Positions 47,803 to 58,045 of a DNA stretch of 64,000 nt are shown piece by piece. The stretch is taken from assembly GCF_026262575.1 (NCBI RefSeq), contig NZ_JAPKFL010000004.1, positions 124,001-188,000 of the forward strand, read 5' to 3'. The notes under the pieces are model-generated. The model saw nothing but the letters and a program-made list of their open reading frames with translations, did no database searches and was not told the DNA's origin. The stretch's first letter is position 1. Each line of letters opens with the position of its first letter. The DNA comes from Streptomyces marinisediminis. GTDB taxonomy: Bacteria > Actinomycetota > Actinomycetes > Streptomycetales > Streptomycetaceae. The position numbers and the translations under genes are program-made.

Positions 47803-50415
47803 ATGCATTCCGACGCGCAGCCCTCCGCCCCGTCGCCCGCACCCGCCACCCCCGCGCCCACCGCCACCGCCATGCGCCGCGCGCTCAGGCGCGCCCGGGA
47901 CGGCGTCGCGCTGGACGTCGGCGAGGCGGCCGTGCTGCTCCAGGCCCGCGGCACCGACCTGGCGGCGCTGACCGCCTCCGCCGCCCGGGTGCGCGACGCC
48001 GGACTGGCGGCGGCGGGGCGGCCCGGCGTCATCACCTACTCCAAGAGCGTGTTCCTCCCGCTGACCAGGCTGTGCCGCGACCGGTGCCACTACTGCACGT
48101 TCGCCACCGTGCCCGGCAAGCTCCGCCGCGCCGGGCACGGGATGTTCATGTCGATGGACGAGGTGCTCGACATCGCGCGCAAGGGCGCCGCGCTCGGGTG
48201 CAAGGAGGCGCTCATCACCCTGGGCGACCAGCCCGAGGACCGCTGGCCGGAGGCGCGCGAGTGGTTGGACGCGCACGGCTACGACGACACGCTCGCCTAC
48301 GTGCGCGCCGTGGCGATCCGGGTGCTGGAGGAGACGGGGGTGCTGCCGCACCTGAACCCCGGCGTGCTGTCCTGGTCGGACTTCCAGCGGCTGAAGCCGG
48401 TCGCGCCGTCGATGGGCATGATGCTGGAGACGACGGCGCGGCGGCTGTGGAGCGAGCCGGGTGGGCCGCACCACGGCTCGCCGGACAAGGAGCCGGCCGT
48501 CCGGCTGCGCGTGCTGGAGGACGCGGGGCGCTCGTCGGTGCCCTTCACCAGCGGCCTGCTCATCGGCATCGGGGAGACGGCCGAGGAGCGCGCGGAGTCG
48601 CTGTTCGCGCTGCGCCGGGTGGCCCGCGCCTACCACGGCGTCCAGGAGCTGATCATCCAGAACTTCCGCGCCAAGCCGGACACGGCGATGCGCGGGATGC
48701 CGGACGCCGAGCTGGACGACCTGGTGGCCACGGTGGCCGTCGCACGCCACATCATGGGCCCGGCGGCGTGCCTGCAGGCCCCGCCGAACCTGGTGGACGG
48801 CGAGTACGCGCGGCTCATCGGCGCCGGCGTCGACGACTGGGGCGGAATCTCACCGCTGACCCCTGACCACGTCAACCCCGAGCGGCCGTGGCCGCAGCTC
48901 GACCTGCTCGCCGAGCGGTCCGCCGCGGCCGGGTTCGAGCTGCGCGAGCGGCTGTGCGTCTACCCGGAGTTCGTCCGGCGCGGCGAGCCGTGGCTGGACC
49001 CGCGGGTGCTGCCCCACGTGCGCGCGCTGGCCGACCCCGAGACGGGTCTGGCGCGCCCGGACGCCGCCGTCACCGGGCGCCCCTGGCAGGAGCCGGACGA
49101 GCCGTTCACCGCCGCCGGGCGCACCGACCTGCACCGCACGATCGACACCGCCGGCCGCTCGGCCGACCGGCGGGAGGACTTCGACGAGGTGTACGGCGAC
49201 TGGGCCGCGCTGCGCGAGCAGGCGGCCTCCGGCATGGCGCCGGAGCGCATCGACGGCGACGTGCGCGCCGCGCTGTCCCAGGCCGCCGACGACCCCACCG
49301 GGCTCACCGACGCCCAGGCCCTGGCCCTGCTGCACGCCGACGGGCCCGCCCTGGACGCCCTGTGCGGCGTCGCCGACGCGCTGCGCCGCGACGTCGTGGG
49401 CGAGGACGTCACCTACATCGTCACCCGCAACATCAACTTCACCAACGTCTGCTACACCGGCTGCCGCTTCTGCGCCTTCGCGCAGCGCCGCACCGACGCC
49501 GACGCGTACACGCTGTCGCTGACCCAGGTGGCCGACCGGGCGCAGCAGGCGTGGGACGTCGGCGCGGTGGAGGTGTGCATGCAGGGCGGCATCCACCCCG
49601 ACCTGCCGGGCACCGCCTACTTCGACATCGCCCGGGCGGTCAAGGAGCGCGTCCCGGGGATGCACGTGCACGCGTTCTCCCCGATGGAGGTGGTCAACGG
49701 CGCCTCCCGCACCGGCCTGTCGATCCGCGACTGGCTGACGGCGGCGCGCGAGGCCGGCCTGGACTCGCTGCCGGGCACGGCCGCCGAGATCCTGGACGAC
49801 GAGGTGCGCTGGGTGCTGACGAAGGGCAAGCTGCCGGCGGCCACCTGGATCGAGGTGGTCACCACGGCGCACTCCCTGGGCCTGCGCACCTCCTCCACGA
49901 TGATGTACGGCCACGTCGACCAGCCCCGGCACTGGCTGGCCCACCTGCGCACGCTCGCCCGCGTCCAGCGGGAGACGGGCGGCTTCACCGAGTTCGTCAC
50001 GCTGCCCTTCATCCACACCAACGCGCCGGTCTACCTGGCCGGGATCGCCCGCCCCGGCCCGACGGCGCGTGACAACCGCGCGGTGACGGCGATGGCCCGC
50101 CTCCTGCTGCACCCGCACATCACCAACATCCAGACGAGCTGGGTGAAGCTCGGGGCCGACGGCGCGGCCGAGATGCTGCGCTCCGGGGCCAACGACCTGG
50201 GCGGCACGCTGATGGAGGAGACCATCTCCCGCATGGCGGGCTCCGGCTACGGCAGCTACCGCTCGGTGCGCGACCTGCGCGCCATCGCCGAGGCCGCCGG
50301 CCGCCCCGCGCGCCCCCGCACCACCACCTACGGCGAGGTCCCCGCCGAGCGCGTCGCCGCCGCCGAGTCCTCCGACGGCCACCTCCCCGAGCTCCTCCCC
50401 GTCCTGGAGCCCTGA
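47803..50415 (+). CDS. fbiC: FbiC: FO synthase (fused CofG/CofH radical SAM enzyme)
   Basis: An 870-residue bifunctional radical SAM enzyme that makes 7,8-didemethyl-8-hydroxy-5-deazariboflavin, the chromophore of coenzyme F420, from tyrosine and an aminopyrimidine. Two iron-sulfur motifs are present: CRDRCHYC near residue 91 (CofG half) and CYTGCRFC near 550 (CofH half). Also visible are [37 protein letters not shown] and [16 protein letters not shown]. The fused form is the actinobacterial one. ATG 47803 lacks a Shine-Dalgarno site, and the TACGCT box six bases upstream suggests a leaderless mRNA. Confidence 0.95.
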   Translation: MHSDAQPSAPSPAPATPAPTATAMRRALRRARDGVALDVGEAAVLLQARGTDLAALTASAARVRDAGLAAAGRPGVITYSKSVFLPLTRLCRDRCHYCTFATVPGKLRRAGHGMFMSMDEVLDIARKGAALGCKEALITLGDQPEDRWPEAREWLDAHGYDDTLAYVRAVAIRVLEETGVLPHLNPGVLSWSDFQRLKPVAPSMGMMLETTARRLWSEPGGPHHGSPDKEPAVRLRVLEDAGRSSVPFTSGLLIGIGETAEERAESLFALRRVARAYHGVQELIIQNFRAKPDTAMRGMPDAELDDLVATVAVARHIMGPAACLQAPPNLVDGEYARLIGAGVDDWGGISPLTPDHVNPERPWPQLDLLAERSAAAGFELRERLCVYPEFVRRGEPWLDPRVLPHVRALADPETGLARPDAAVTGRPWQEPDEPFTAAGRTDLHRTIDTAGRSADRREDFDEVYGDWAALREQAASGMAPERIDGDVRAALSQAADDPTGLTDAQALALLHADGPALDALCGVADALRRDVVGEDVTYIVTRNINFTNVCYTGCRFCAFAQRRTDADAYTLSLTQVADRAQQAWDVGAVEVCMQGGIHPDLPGTAYFDIARAVKERVPGMHVHAFSPMEVVNGASRTGLSIRDWLTAAREAGLDSLPGTAAEILDDEVRWVLTKGKLPAATWIEVVTTAHSLGLRTSSTMMYGHVDQPRHWLAHLRTLARVQRETGGFTEFVTLPFIHTNAPVYLAGIARPGPTARDNRAVTAMARLLLHPHITNIQTSWVKLGADGAAEMLRSGANDLGGTLMEETISRMAGSGYGSYRSVRDLRAIAEAAGRPARPRTTTYGEVPAERVAAAESSDGHLPELLPVLEP

Positions 50416-50533
50416 CCCCGCTCGCCCCACCCGCCCTCGCGGCCCCCGGGGCCCTCCCGGGGCCTCCGGGCGTTCGCACGGGTGCAATACAGTGCGGGGG
50501 CTGACGGTGTCCGAGCGCGTGGAGGGGGCTGGC

Positions 50534-51670
50534 GTGACCGGGGTGGACGGGACCGGGGGTGGGGCGGGCGTGTGGGGGCGTGCCGAGCAGGAGGCGTTCC
50601 GCAGCCGGGTGCGCGGGTGCCTGTTGGGCGGGGCGATCGGGGACGCGCTGGGCGCGGGGGTCGAGTTCGACGCGCTGGCCGCGATCCGCGAGACGCACGG
50701 GCCGCAGGGCGTCACCGGCTTCGTGCCCGCCTACGGGCGGCGCGGCGCGGTGACGGACGACACGCAGATGACGCTGTTCACCGTGGACGGGCTGATCCGC
50801 GCGCACGTGCGGCGGGACAGCGGCGCCTGGCACCCGCCCACCGACGTGCACGCCGCGTACCGGCGGTGGGCCGCCACGCAGCACGACTGGGGGCCGGACG
50901 AGCGCAAGCGCGAGGACGGGTGGCTGGCGCGCGAGGAGTGGCTGTACGCGCGGCGGGCCCCGGGCAACGCCTGCCTCACCGGGCTCGCGGACGAGCGCAT
51001 GGGCACCCTGGAGCGGCCGAAGAACCCGGAGTCCAAGGGCTGCGGGACGGTCATGCGCTCCGCGCCGTTCGGGCTGCTGGTGGGGTGGGAGCCGGCGCTG
51101 GTGTTCCAGCTCGCGATGGAGTGCGCCGCGCAGACGCACGGGCACCCGACGGGCGTCCTGGCGGCCGGGGCGTTCGCGACGATCGTGCACGCGGTGACGC
51201 GCGGGGAGCCGCTGGACGCGGCCGTGCAGCACGCGCTGACCCAGCTCGCCGTCCACCCCGGGCACGAGGAGACCACCGACGCGCTCAAGCGGGCGCTGGG
51301 CGCCGTGCGCCAGGGCCTGCCCAGCGCCGAGCGGGTGGCGTCGCTGGGTGAGGGCTGGGTGGCCGAGGAGGCGCTGGCGATGGGCGTGTACTGCGCGCTG
51401 GTCGCCGAGGACGTGCGGCACGGGCTGCTGCTGGCCGTCAACCACGGCGGCGACTCCGACTCCACCGGCTCGGTCTGCGGCAACCTGCTGGGCGCCCTGC
51501 ACGGCGAGACCGCACTGCCGCCGCACTGGGTGGTGGAGGTGGAGGGCCGGGCGACGATCCTCCAGCTCGCGGACGACTTCGCCATGGAGATGACCCAGGG
51601 CTCCGCCCTGCACAGCCCCGCCACTCCGGCCGGCACCCCCGGCTGGCTCGACCGCTACCCGAGGGCCTGA
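50534..51670 (+). CDS. ADP-ribosylglycohydrolase (DraG-like)
   Basis: A 378-residue hydrolase that removes ADP-ribose from proteins or related substrates. The family motifs are RGCLLGGAIGDALGAGVEFD near residue 28, AVTDDTQMTLFTVDGL near 68 with the metal-binding T-D-D-T, QTHGHPTG in the centre, and AVNHGGDSDSTGSVCGNLLG near 310 with the second metal site D-x-D. GTG 50534 follows GGAGGGGG by five bases; in-frame GTGs at 50492 and 50507 lie before that site. Partner ADP-ribosyltransferase not seen here. Confidence 0.9.
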   Translation: MTGVDGTGGGAGVWGRAEQEAFRSRVRGCLLGGAIGDALGAGVEFDALAAIRETHGPQGVTGFVPAYGRRGAVTDDTQMTLFTVDGLIRAHVRRDSGAWHPPTDVHAAYRRWAATQHDWGPDERKREDGWLAREEWLYARRAPGNACLTGLADERMGTLERPKNPESKGCGTVMRSAPFGLLVGWEPALVFQLAMECAAQTHGHPTGVLAAGAFATIVHAVTRGEPLDAAVQHALTQLAVHPGHEETTDALKRALGAVRQGLPSAERVASLGEGWVAEEALAMGVYCALVAEDVRHGLLLAVNHGGDSDSTGSVCGNLLGALHGETALPPHWVVEVEGRATILQLADDFAMEMTQGSALHSPATPAGTPGWLDRYPRA

Positions 51671-51823
51671 CGGACCGGGGCCCGGCCGGCGGGAGTCCGA
51701 ACGGAGTAATCCCCCACCCGCCTGACGCCGCGTCCGTTACACCGCCGCTCCACTGGGAACACGTGGCCTGCGGCCCCCGGGCGGGGGCCGCCCTGGTTCC
51801 CGGCGGGAGAGGACGGCGAGCGC

Positions 51824-54817
51824 GTGCTGAGCCTGGTGGTGCTGCACCTGGTGGGTGCGGCGCTCCTGCCGGTGGTGGCGCGGCGGTTCGGGCGCGCGGT
51901 GTGGGCGGTCGCGGCGCTGCCGCCGCTGGCCGCGTTCGGCTGGGCGCTGACGCGGGCCGGTGCCGTGCTCGACGGGCAGGCGGTGACCGAGACCGTCGCG
52001 TGGGCCCCGGCGCTCGGCCTGGAGCTGGCGTTCCGCCTGGACGCGCTGTCGCTGCTGCTGGCCTGCGTCGTCACCGGCGTCGGCGTCGCGGTGCTGGCGT
52101 ACGGCGCGTCCTACTACGCGGCGGGGCACGGACGGGAGGCCGGGCTGCTGCTGGCCTTCGCCGGGGTGATGCTCGGGCTGGTGCTGGCCGACCACCTGTT
52201 CCTGCTGTACCTGTTCTGGGAACTGACGACCATCGCCTCGTTCCTGCTCATCGCCGGCCGGCGCGAGGGCAGCGAGCGGCGCCGGGCGGCCGAGCAGGCG
52301 CTGCTGACGACGATCGCGGGCGGCCTGGTGCTGCTGCTGGGGCTGGTCGTGCTCGGGGAGGCGGGCGGCACCTACCGGATCTCCGCGCTGCTGGCGGACC
52401 CGCCGCGCGGCGGGCTGGTGGGCGTCGCGCTCGTCCTCGTGCTGCTCGGGGCGTTCGCGAAGTCCGCGCAGTTCCCACTGCACGCGTGGCTGCCCGCCGC
52501 GATGACGGCGCCGACGCCGGTGAGCGCGTACCTGCACGCCGCCACCATGGTCAAGGCCGGGGTGTACCTGGTGGCGCGGCTGGCGCCGGGCTTCGCCGAG
52601 GTCGCCCCCTGGCGGCCGCTGGTGCTCGTGGTCGGCCTGTACGCGCTGGCCGTGGGGGCCTGGCGGGCGCTGCGCGAGAGCGACCTGAAGCGGCTGCTGG
52701 CCTACGGCACCATCAGCGAGCTGGGTCTGATGATCGCCCTGTTCGGCGCCGGGACGCGCACGGCCGCGCTCGCGGGCGCCCTGCTGCTGCTGGCGCACGC
52801 GCTGTTCAAGGCGAGCCTGTTCATGGTCGTCGGCGTGCTGGACCACCAGGCCGGGGGGCGGGACCTGCGCGAGCTGTCCGGCGTGGCGCGGGCGCTGCCC
52901 GGGGTGTGCGCGGTGGCGGTGCTGGCGGCGGCGTCGATGGCCAAGCTGCCCCCGCTGCTGGGCTACATCGCGCAGGACGGCGCGCTGGAGGCGTTCCTGC
53001 ACGCCCCGCTGACCGGGCACCAGGCGGCGCTGGCGGCCCTGTGCCTGGGCTCGGTGCTCACCGTCACCTACACCGCGCGCTACCTGTGGGGCGCGTTCGC
53101 CCGCAAGCCGGACGCGGCCGGGCCCACCCCGGTGGAGCGGCCGTCCGCCGCGTTCGTCGCGCCCGGCGCGGTGCTGGCGGTGCTCGGGTTGGCCGCCGCG
53201 GTGGCCTACCCGGTCACCGGCGCCCTGACGGCGCCGTACGCCGACCGCTACCCGGTGCTCTCCGCCGAGCCCTACAAGACGGCGCTGTGGCACGGGTGGA
53301 CCCCGGCGCTCGGGATCGCCGCGCTGATCGTCGCGGCCGGTCTGGCCCTGCACGCCGCGCGCGGCCCGCTGACGCGGCTGCTGCGGCGGCTGCCCCGGCT
53401 GCCGGACGCGGAGGAGTGCTACCGGCGCACGGTGCGCGCCGTGCACCGTGCGGCCGTCACCGTCACGCGCACCACGCAGGTCGGTTCGCTGCCGCTGTAC
53501 CTGACGGTCACCCTGGCGACCGTCGTGCTGCTGCCCGCCGTCGGCCTGCTGGCCGCGCTGCCGCCTCTGGAGGGCGTGCGGCCGTGGTGGACGCCGCTGG
53601 AGGTGCCGCTCGCGCTCGCCGTGCTGGCGGCCGCCGTCGCCGCCACCTTCCTGCTGCACCGGCTGGCGGCGGTCCTGGTCACCGGCGCCGTCGGCTACGG
53701 GGTGGCCGGCCTGTTCGCCCTCCAGGGGGCGCCCGACCTGGCGCTGACCCAGTTCCTCGTGGAGTCCCTCACGCTCGTCGTGGTGGTGCTGGTGCTGCGC
53801 CGCATGCCGGCCAGGTTCACCCCGGGCGGGCAGCCCCGGCTGGGACGCTGGGTGCGGGTGGCCGTGGCCGTCTCGGTGGGCGCGTTCGTCGCCGGGTTCG
53901 CGGTCGTGGCCACGCAGGCCCGGCAGACCCCGGGGGCGTCGACCGACTACCTGCGCCGGGTCTCCGAGACCGGCGGCGAGAACGTCGTCAACGCGATCCT
54001 GGTGGACTTCCGCGCGCTGGACACGCTCGGCGAGATCTCCGTGCTGCTGGTCACCGCGATCGGCGTGGTGAGCCTGGTGCGGCTGTGGCGGGGGGAGGGG
54101 CCCGAGCCCGCCGCCGCGGCCGCCGGGCCGGACCGGCCGCCGGTCCGGGCCCGGCGCACGGGCCGGACGCCGGTGCCGCGCGCCGCACGCTGGGACGAGC
54201 CGCGCGAGCGCTGGCTGCCCGGGGCGGGGGAACGGCCGGGCACCGAGCGCTCGGTGCTGCTGGAGGTCGTCACCCGGCTGCTGTTCCCCTCCATCATCGT
54301 GCTCTCCCTCTTCCTGCTGTTCTCCGGCCACTACCGGCCCGGCGGCGGCTTCGCGGGCGGGCTGGTGGCCGGCCAGGCGTTCATCCTGCGCTACCTGGTC
54401 GGCGGCCGGGCCGACCTGGGGCTGGCCGCGCCCGTCGAGCCGGGGACGCTGGCCGGCGCCGGGCTGGCCCTCGCCGCGACGGCGGGCGCGCTGCCGCTGG
54501 CGTTCGGCGCCCCGCCGCTGACCAGCGCGCTGTGGGAGTTCCACCTGCCGCTGCTGGGCGCGGTGAAGAGCTCGACCAGCCTGTTCTTCGACATCGGGGT
54601 GTACGTGCTGGTGCTCGGCGTCGTGCTCAAACTGCTGGCGGCGGCGGGCACCTCCCCGCAGACCGAGTCCGGCGCCGAGGAGGGCGACGAGGCCGGCGGA
54701 CCGGAAGCCGCCGGAGGGCCCGGGGAGGCCGGGGAGGCCGGGGAGGCCGGGACCGCTGAGTCCGCTGAGACCGCCGGGAACGCCGGAGACGCCGGAGAAG
54801 GGGGGCGCGCACGGTGA
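51824..54817 (+). CDS. mnhA: Na+/H+ antiporter subunit A with fused subunit B (MnhA/MrpA)
   Basis: A 997-residue polytopic protein, the largest subunit of the multi-component Na+/H+ antiporter. The NuoL-like core has FLLYLFWELTTIASFLLIAG, SAQFPLHAWLPAAMTAPTPV near residue 212 and LAHALFKASLFMVVGVLDHQ. A DUF4040 region follows near 640-700. An MnhB domain lies near 810-950 (LLFSGHYRPGGGFAGGLVAG), so no separate mnhB exists. The last ~50 residues are acidic and Glu/Ala/Gly-rich. GTG 51824 has a GGGAGAGGA stretch upstream. Its stop overlaps mnhC. Confidence 0.92.
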   Translation: MLSLVVLHLVGAALLPVVARRFGRAVWAVAALPPLAAFGWALTRAGAVLDGQAVTETVAWAPALGLELAFRLDALSLLLACVVTGVGVAVLAYGASYYAAGHGREAGLLLAFAGVMLGLVLADHLFLLYLFWELTTIASFLLIAGRREGSERRRAAEQALLTTIAGGLVLLLGLVVLGEAGGTYRISALLADPPRGGLVGVALVLVLLGAFAKSAQFPLHAWLPAAMTAPTPVSAYLHAATMVKAGVYLVARLAPGFAEVAPWRPLVLVVGLYALAVGAWRALRESDLKRLLAYGTISELGLMIALFGAGTRTAALAGALLLLAHALFKASLFMVVGVLDHQAGGRDLRELSGVARALPGVCAVAVLAAASMAKLPPLLGYIAQDGALEAFLHAPLTGHQAALAALCLGSVLTVTYTARYLWGAFARKPDAAGPTPVERPSAAFVAPGAVLAVLGLAAAVAYPVTGALTAPYADRYPVLSAEPYKTALWHGWTPALGIAALIVAAGLALHAARGPLTRLLRRLPRLPDAEECYRRTVRAVHRAAVTVTRTTQVGSLPLYLTVTLATVVLLPAVGLLAALPPLEGVRPWWTPLEVPLALAVLAAAVAATFLLHRLAAVLVTGAVGYGVAGLFALQGAPDLALTQFLVESLTLVVVVLVLRRMPARFTPGGQPRLGRWVRVAVAVSVGAFVAGFAVVATQARQTPGASTDYLRRVSETGGENVVNAILVDFRALDTLGEISVLLVTAIGVVSLVRLWRGEGPEPAAAAAGPDRPPVRARRTGRTPVPRAARWDEPRERWLPGAGERPGTERSVLLEVVTRLLFPSIIVLSLFLLFSGHYRPGGGFAGGLVAGQAFILRYLVGGRADLGLAAPVEPGTLAGAGLALAATAGALPLAFGAPPLTSALWEFHLPLLGAVKSSTSLFFDIGVYVLVLGVVLKLLAAAGTSPQTESGAEEGDEAGGPEAAGGPGEAGEAGEAGTAESAETAGNAGDAGEGGRAR

Positions 54818-55239
54818 GGAGCCTGGACGCCACCATGGCCGTCGTCGTCGGCGTGCTGTTCGCCGCCGGCGTGTACCTGCTGCTGCAACGCTCCCTGATG
54901 CGGGCCCTGCTGGGCTTCATCGTGCTCGGCCACGGCACCAACCTGCTGCTCCTGGTCGCCGGCGGACCGCCCGGGACCCCGCCGCTGGTGCACGGGGACG
55001 CCGGGGACACCGGGGAGTACGCCGACCCGCTGCCGCAGGCGATGGCGCTCACCGCGATCGTCATCACCTTCGGCGTCACCACCTTCCTGCTGGCCCTCGC
55101 CTACCGCTCCTGGCGCCTGTCCGGCCACGACGAGGTGCAGGACGACCCCGAGGACCGCCGCATCGGCGACGTCAGCGAACGCGCCGACGACGAGCCGGCG
55201 CCGCCCGAACCGCGCCCGGACGAAGGGGGCGCCGGATGA
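54814..55239 (+). CDS. mnhC: Na+/H+ antiporter subunit C (MnhC/MrpC)
   Basis: A 141-residue NuoK-like subunit with three membrane segments: MAVVVGVLFAAGVYLLLQRS, LGFIVLGHGTNLLLLVAGG, and ALTAIVITFGVTTFLLALAY with its conserved Pro-x-P-x-A-M-A-L-T entry. The last 35 residues are acidic and cytoplasmic. GTG overlaps the mnhA stop (GTGA), and its own stop overlaps the mnhD ATG. Confidence 0.92.
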   Translation: MRSLDATMAVVVGVLFAAGVYLLLQRSLMRALLGFIVLGHGTNLLLLVAGGPPGTPPLVHGDAGDTGEYADPLPQAMALTAIVITFGVTTFLLALAYRSWRLSGHDEVQDDPEDRRIGDVSERADDEPAPPEPRPDEGGAG

Positions 55240-56747
55240 CGCTCGCGCTCGTGTCCCTGCCCGTGCTGCTGCCCGTGCTGGCGGCCGGGCTCTCGCTGAC
55301 CGCCGCCCCGCACAGCACCCGGCAGCGGCTGCTCACCGGCGCGGTGCTCTCGCTCGTGCTGGCCGACGCCGTCGCCCTGCTGGTGCTCGTGGAGCGGGAC
55401 GGTCCCGTCGTCGTCCGGGCCGGGGACTGGGCGCCGCCGATCGGCATCGTGCTCGTCGCCGACCTGCTGTCCGCCCTGCTGCTGGCCCTGGCCGTGCTCG
55501 TGGCGCTCGCCGTGCTGCTGTTCGCCGTCGGCCAGGGCACGGCCGACCGCAGCGGGTCGCTGGCCATCCCCTACCACCCGGCGTACCTGCTGCTGGTGGC
55601 GGGCATCGCGCTCGCCTTCCTCTCCGGCGACCTGTTCAACCTCTTCGTCGCCTTCGAGATGCTGCTCGCCGCCTCCTACGTGCTCATCACCCTCAACGCC
55701 GGCGAGCCCCGGGTGCGGGCCGGGATGACCTACGTGATGACGAGCCTCACCTCGTCGCTGATGTTCCTGACCGCCATCGGCCTGGTGTACGCGGCCACCG
55801 GCACCGTGAACCTCGCCGACCTCGCCGACCGCGTGCCGCAGCTCGACCCCGGCCTGCGCACCGCGCTGAGCCTGCTCCTGCTCGTCGTCTTCGGCATCAA
55901 GGCCGCCGTCGTACCGCTGCACTTCTGGCTGCCCGACAGCTATCCCACCGCGCCCGCGCCCATCACCGCCGTGTTCGCCGCGCTGCTGACCAAGGTCGGC
56001 ATCTACGCCATGGTGCGCACCCAGACGCTGCTCTTCCCGCGCGACGACACCTGGTGGGTGGGGGCCTGCCTCGCCGTCGCCACGATGCTCGTCGGCATCC
56101 TCGGCGCGCTCGCCCAGGACGACGTCAACCGGCTGCTGTCCTTCACCCTGGTCAGCCACGTCGGCTTCATGGTGTTCGGGCTCGCCCTGTTCGACGTCGC
56201 AGGGCTCACCGGAACGATCCTCTACATCGTCCACCACATCACCGTGCAGGCCACCTTGTTCCTCGTCGCCGGCCTCGTCGTGGACGCGGCCGGCACCCCG
56301 GAGCTCTCGCGCATGGAGCGGGGCGAGCGGCGGCGCCCGGTCCACCCGGCCACCGGCGTGTTCTTCTTGCTCGGCGCGCTCAGCCTGGCCGGCATCCCGC
56401 CGTTCTCCGGGTTCATCGCCAAGTTCGCGCTGCTGCGCGCGGCCGTCGGCCAGGGCGGGACCGCCGCCTACCTGCTGGCCGCCGCCGCGCTGGTGACCAG
56501 CCTGCTGACCCTGTACGCCATGGTGCGGGTGTGGCGCGGCGCGTTCGCCCCCGCCAACCGGCCCCCCGCGCGCCTGCGGCACCGGCGCGGCTCGCTGCTG
56601 ACCGTCACCGCCACGCTCGCCATGGCGGCGACCGGCGTGCTCCTCGCCGTCGCCGCCGGGCCGCTGGCCGACCTCAGCGAGCGCGCGGCCACGGGGCTGA
56701 TCCGCACCGACGCCTACCGCGACGCGGTGTGGGGAGGTGAGCGGTGA
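55236..56747 (+). CDS. mnhD: Na+/H+ antiporter subunit D (MnhD/MrpD)
   Basis: A 503-residue NuoN/NuoM-like proton-translocating subunit with about 14 membrane segments. Hallmarks: LFNLFVAFEMLLAASYVLIT (the key Glu of TM5), FGIKAAVVPLHFWLPDSYPT with its Lys near residue 220, LLTKVGIYAMVRTQTLLFP and HHITVQATLFLVAGLVVD. ATG 55236 overlaps the mnhC stop (GGATGA). Confidence 0.93.
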   Translation: MTLALVSLPVLLPVLAAGLSLTAAPHSTRQRLLTGAVLSLVLADAVALLVLVERDGPVVVRAGDWAPPIGIVLVADLLSALLLALAVLVALAVLLFAVGQGTADRSGSLAIPYHPAYLLLVAGIALAFLSGDLFNLFVAFEMLLAASYVLITLNAGEPRVRAGMTYVMTSLTSSLMFLTAIGLVYAATGTVNLADLADRVPQLDPGLRTALSLLLLVVFGIKAAVVPLHFWLPDSYPTAPAPITAVFAALLTKVGIYAMVRTQTLLFPRDDTWWVGACLAVATMLVGILGALAQDDVNRLLSFTLVSHVGFMVFGLALFDVAGLTGTILYIVHHITVQATLFLVAGLVVDAAGTPELSRMERGERRRPVHPATGVFFLLGALSLAGIPPFSGFIAKFALLRAAVGQGGTAAYLLAAAALVTSLLTLYAMVRVWRGAFAPANRPPARLRHRRGSLLTVTATLAMAATGVLLAVAAGPLADLSERAATGLIRTDAYRDAVWGGER

Positions 56748-57286
56748 ACCGCCGACCGCCGCACCGGCTGCCCGCCGTACTGTGGCTGTGGCTGCTGTGG
56801 GTCCTGCTCTGGTCGACGCCGACGGCCCTCGTCGTCACCGGCGGCCTGCTGGTGTCCGTGGCCGTCGTCTTCGCGTTCCGGCTGCCCCCGGTGAGCCCGC
56901 AGATCACCGTGCGCCCGCTGCGGGTGCTGCGGCTGGTCGGCGGGCTGCTGCGCAACCTCGTCGCGTCCGCCGCCTCCGTCGCCTGGGCCGCCGTGCGGCA
57001 CGGGCCCCGGGTGCGGGCCGCCATCGTCGAAGTACCGCTCACCAGCGACAGCGACCTGCTGGTCACCGGCACGTCGATGCTGACCACCGTGACGCCGGGC
57101 AGCCTCGTCCTGGAGATCGACCGTGAGCGGGGCCTGCTCTACGTGCACGTGCTGCCGGTGGCCGGGCCCGAGGACGCCGCCGGCGAACGCGAGCGCCTGC
57201 GCCGGGCCGAGGCGGCCGTCGTCTCCGCCCTCGGCCGCGACGCCCGGGCCGCCTCCAGCCAGCCTCCCCGGAAGGAGTCCCCGTGA
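56744..57286 (+). CDS. mnhE: Na+/H+ antiporter subunit E (MnhE/MrpE)
   Basis: A 180-residue subunit with two N-terminal membrane segments (LPAVLWLWLLWVLLWSTPTA) and the MnhE core: LRVLRLVGGLLRNLVASAAS, VEVPLTSDSDLLVTGTSMLT and VTPGSLVLEIDRERGLLYVH. GTG overlaps the mnhD stop. The C-terminal helix is charged (ERLRRAEAAVVSALGRD). Confidence 0.92.
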   Translation: MNRRPPHRLPAVLWLWLLWVLLWSTPTALVVTGGLLVSVAVVFAFRLPPVSPQITVRPLRVLRLVGGLLRNLVASAASVAWAAVRHGPRVRAAIVEVPLTSDSDLLVTGTSMLTTVTPGSLVLEIDRERGLLYVHVLPVAGPEDAAGERERLRRAEAAVVSALGRDARAASSQPPRKESP

Positions 57287-57549
57287 CCGCCGTGTACGCC
57301 GTCACCTTCGCCCTGCTCGGCCTGGCCGCCGTGCTCACCACCGTCCGCCTCGTGCGCGGCCCCGGTGTGCTGGACCGCATCGTCTCCCTGGACGTGCTGG
57401 TCACGCTGCTGGCAGCCGGGATCGCGGTGGGCATCGCCGTGCGCTCCGACGGCTCGGGCGTGCCGGTGCTGCTGGCCGTCGCCCTGCTCGCCTTCGTCGG
57501 TTCCGTCACCGCCGCGCACCTGGTGGAGCGGCGGGAGGGCATGCGGTGA
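57283..57549 (+). CDS. mnhF: Na+/H+ antiporter subunit F (MnhF/MrpF)
   Basis: An 88-residue subunit with three short membrane segments: VYAVTFALLGLAAVLTTVRL, VRGPGVLDRIVSLDVLVTLL (the R-G-P-x-x-x-D-R motif of MnhF), and VLLAVALLAFVGSVTAAHLV. GTG 57283 overlaps the mnhE stop; AAGGAG lies upstream. Confidence 0.92.
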   Translation: MTAVYAVTFALLGLAAVLTTVRLVRGPGVLDRIVSLDVLVTLLAAGIAVGIAVRSDGSGVPVLLAVALLAFVGSVTAAHLVERREGMR

Positions 57550-57908
57550 GCGCCGTATCGGACGTCGCCTCGGCCGTGCTGCTCCTGACCGGCGCGCTGT
57601 TCTGCCTGCTGACGGCGGTCGGCGTGCTGCGCTTCCCCGACGCCGTGTGCCGCCTGCACGCCGCCGCCAAGGCGCAGACCCTCGGGCTGCTTTTGATCCT
57701 GCTCGGCGCGGCGCTGCAACTGCCGCTCCGCTACGCCGTCCCGCTGGTGCTGGTCGCCCTCTTCCAGCTCCTGACCGTCCCGGTCACCACGCAGGTCGTC
57801 GGCCGCACCGCCTACCGCACGTCGTCGCTGCACACCCCGTCGCTCGTCGAGGACGAGCTGGCGCACCGCATCCCTCCTGAGGAGCGCGCGCCGAGCGCCG
57901 AGGGCTGA
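57546..57908 (+). CDS. mnhG: Na+/H+ antiporter subunit G (MnhG/MrpG)
   Basis: A 120-residue last subunit of the operon: three membrane segments with LTAVGVLRFPDAVCRLHAAA followed by KAQTLGLLLILLG, the diagnostic MnhG block, then a cytoplasmic tail. GTG 57546 overlaps the mnhF stop (GTGA). With it the operon A(B)-C-D-E-F-G is complete. Confidence 0.92.
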   Translation: MSAVSDVASAVLLLTGALFCLLTAVGVLRFPDAVCRLHAAAKAQTLGLLLILLGAALQLPLRYAVPLVLVALFQLLTVPVTTQVVGRTAYRTSSLHTPSLVEDELAHRIPPEERAPSAEG

Positions 57909-58045
57909 CGCCGCGCCCGGCGTGCGGGCGGCGCACCGCGCCGTCCACCGGGCGTCGGGCGGGTGTCGCGCGGGGTTCTCGCGGACTTCGCCCGCGTGTG
58001 GCACCGTCGAAGGCCGGGGTCCGGGACGGCGTCGGGGGTGGCGGG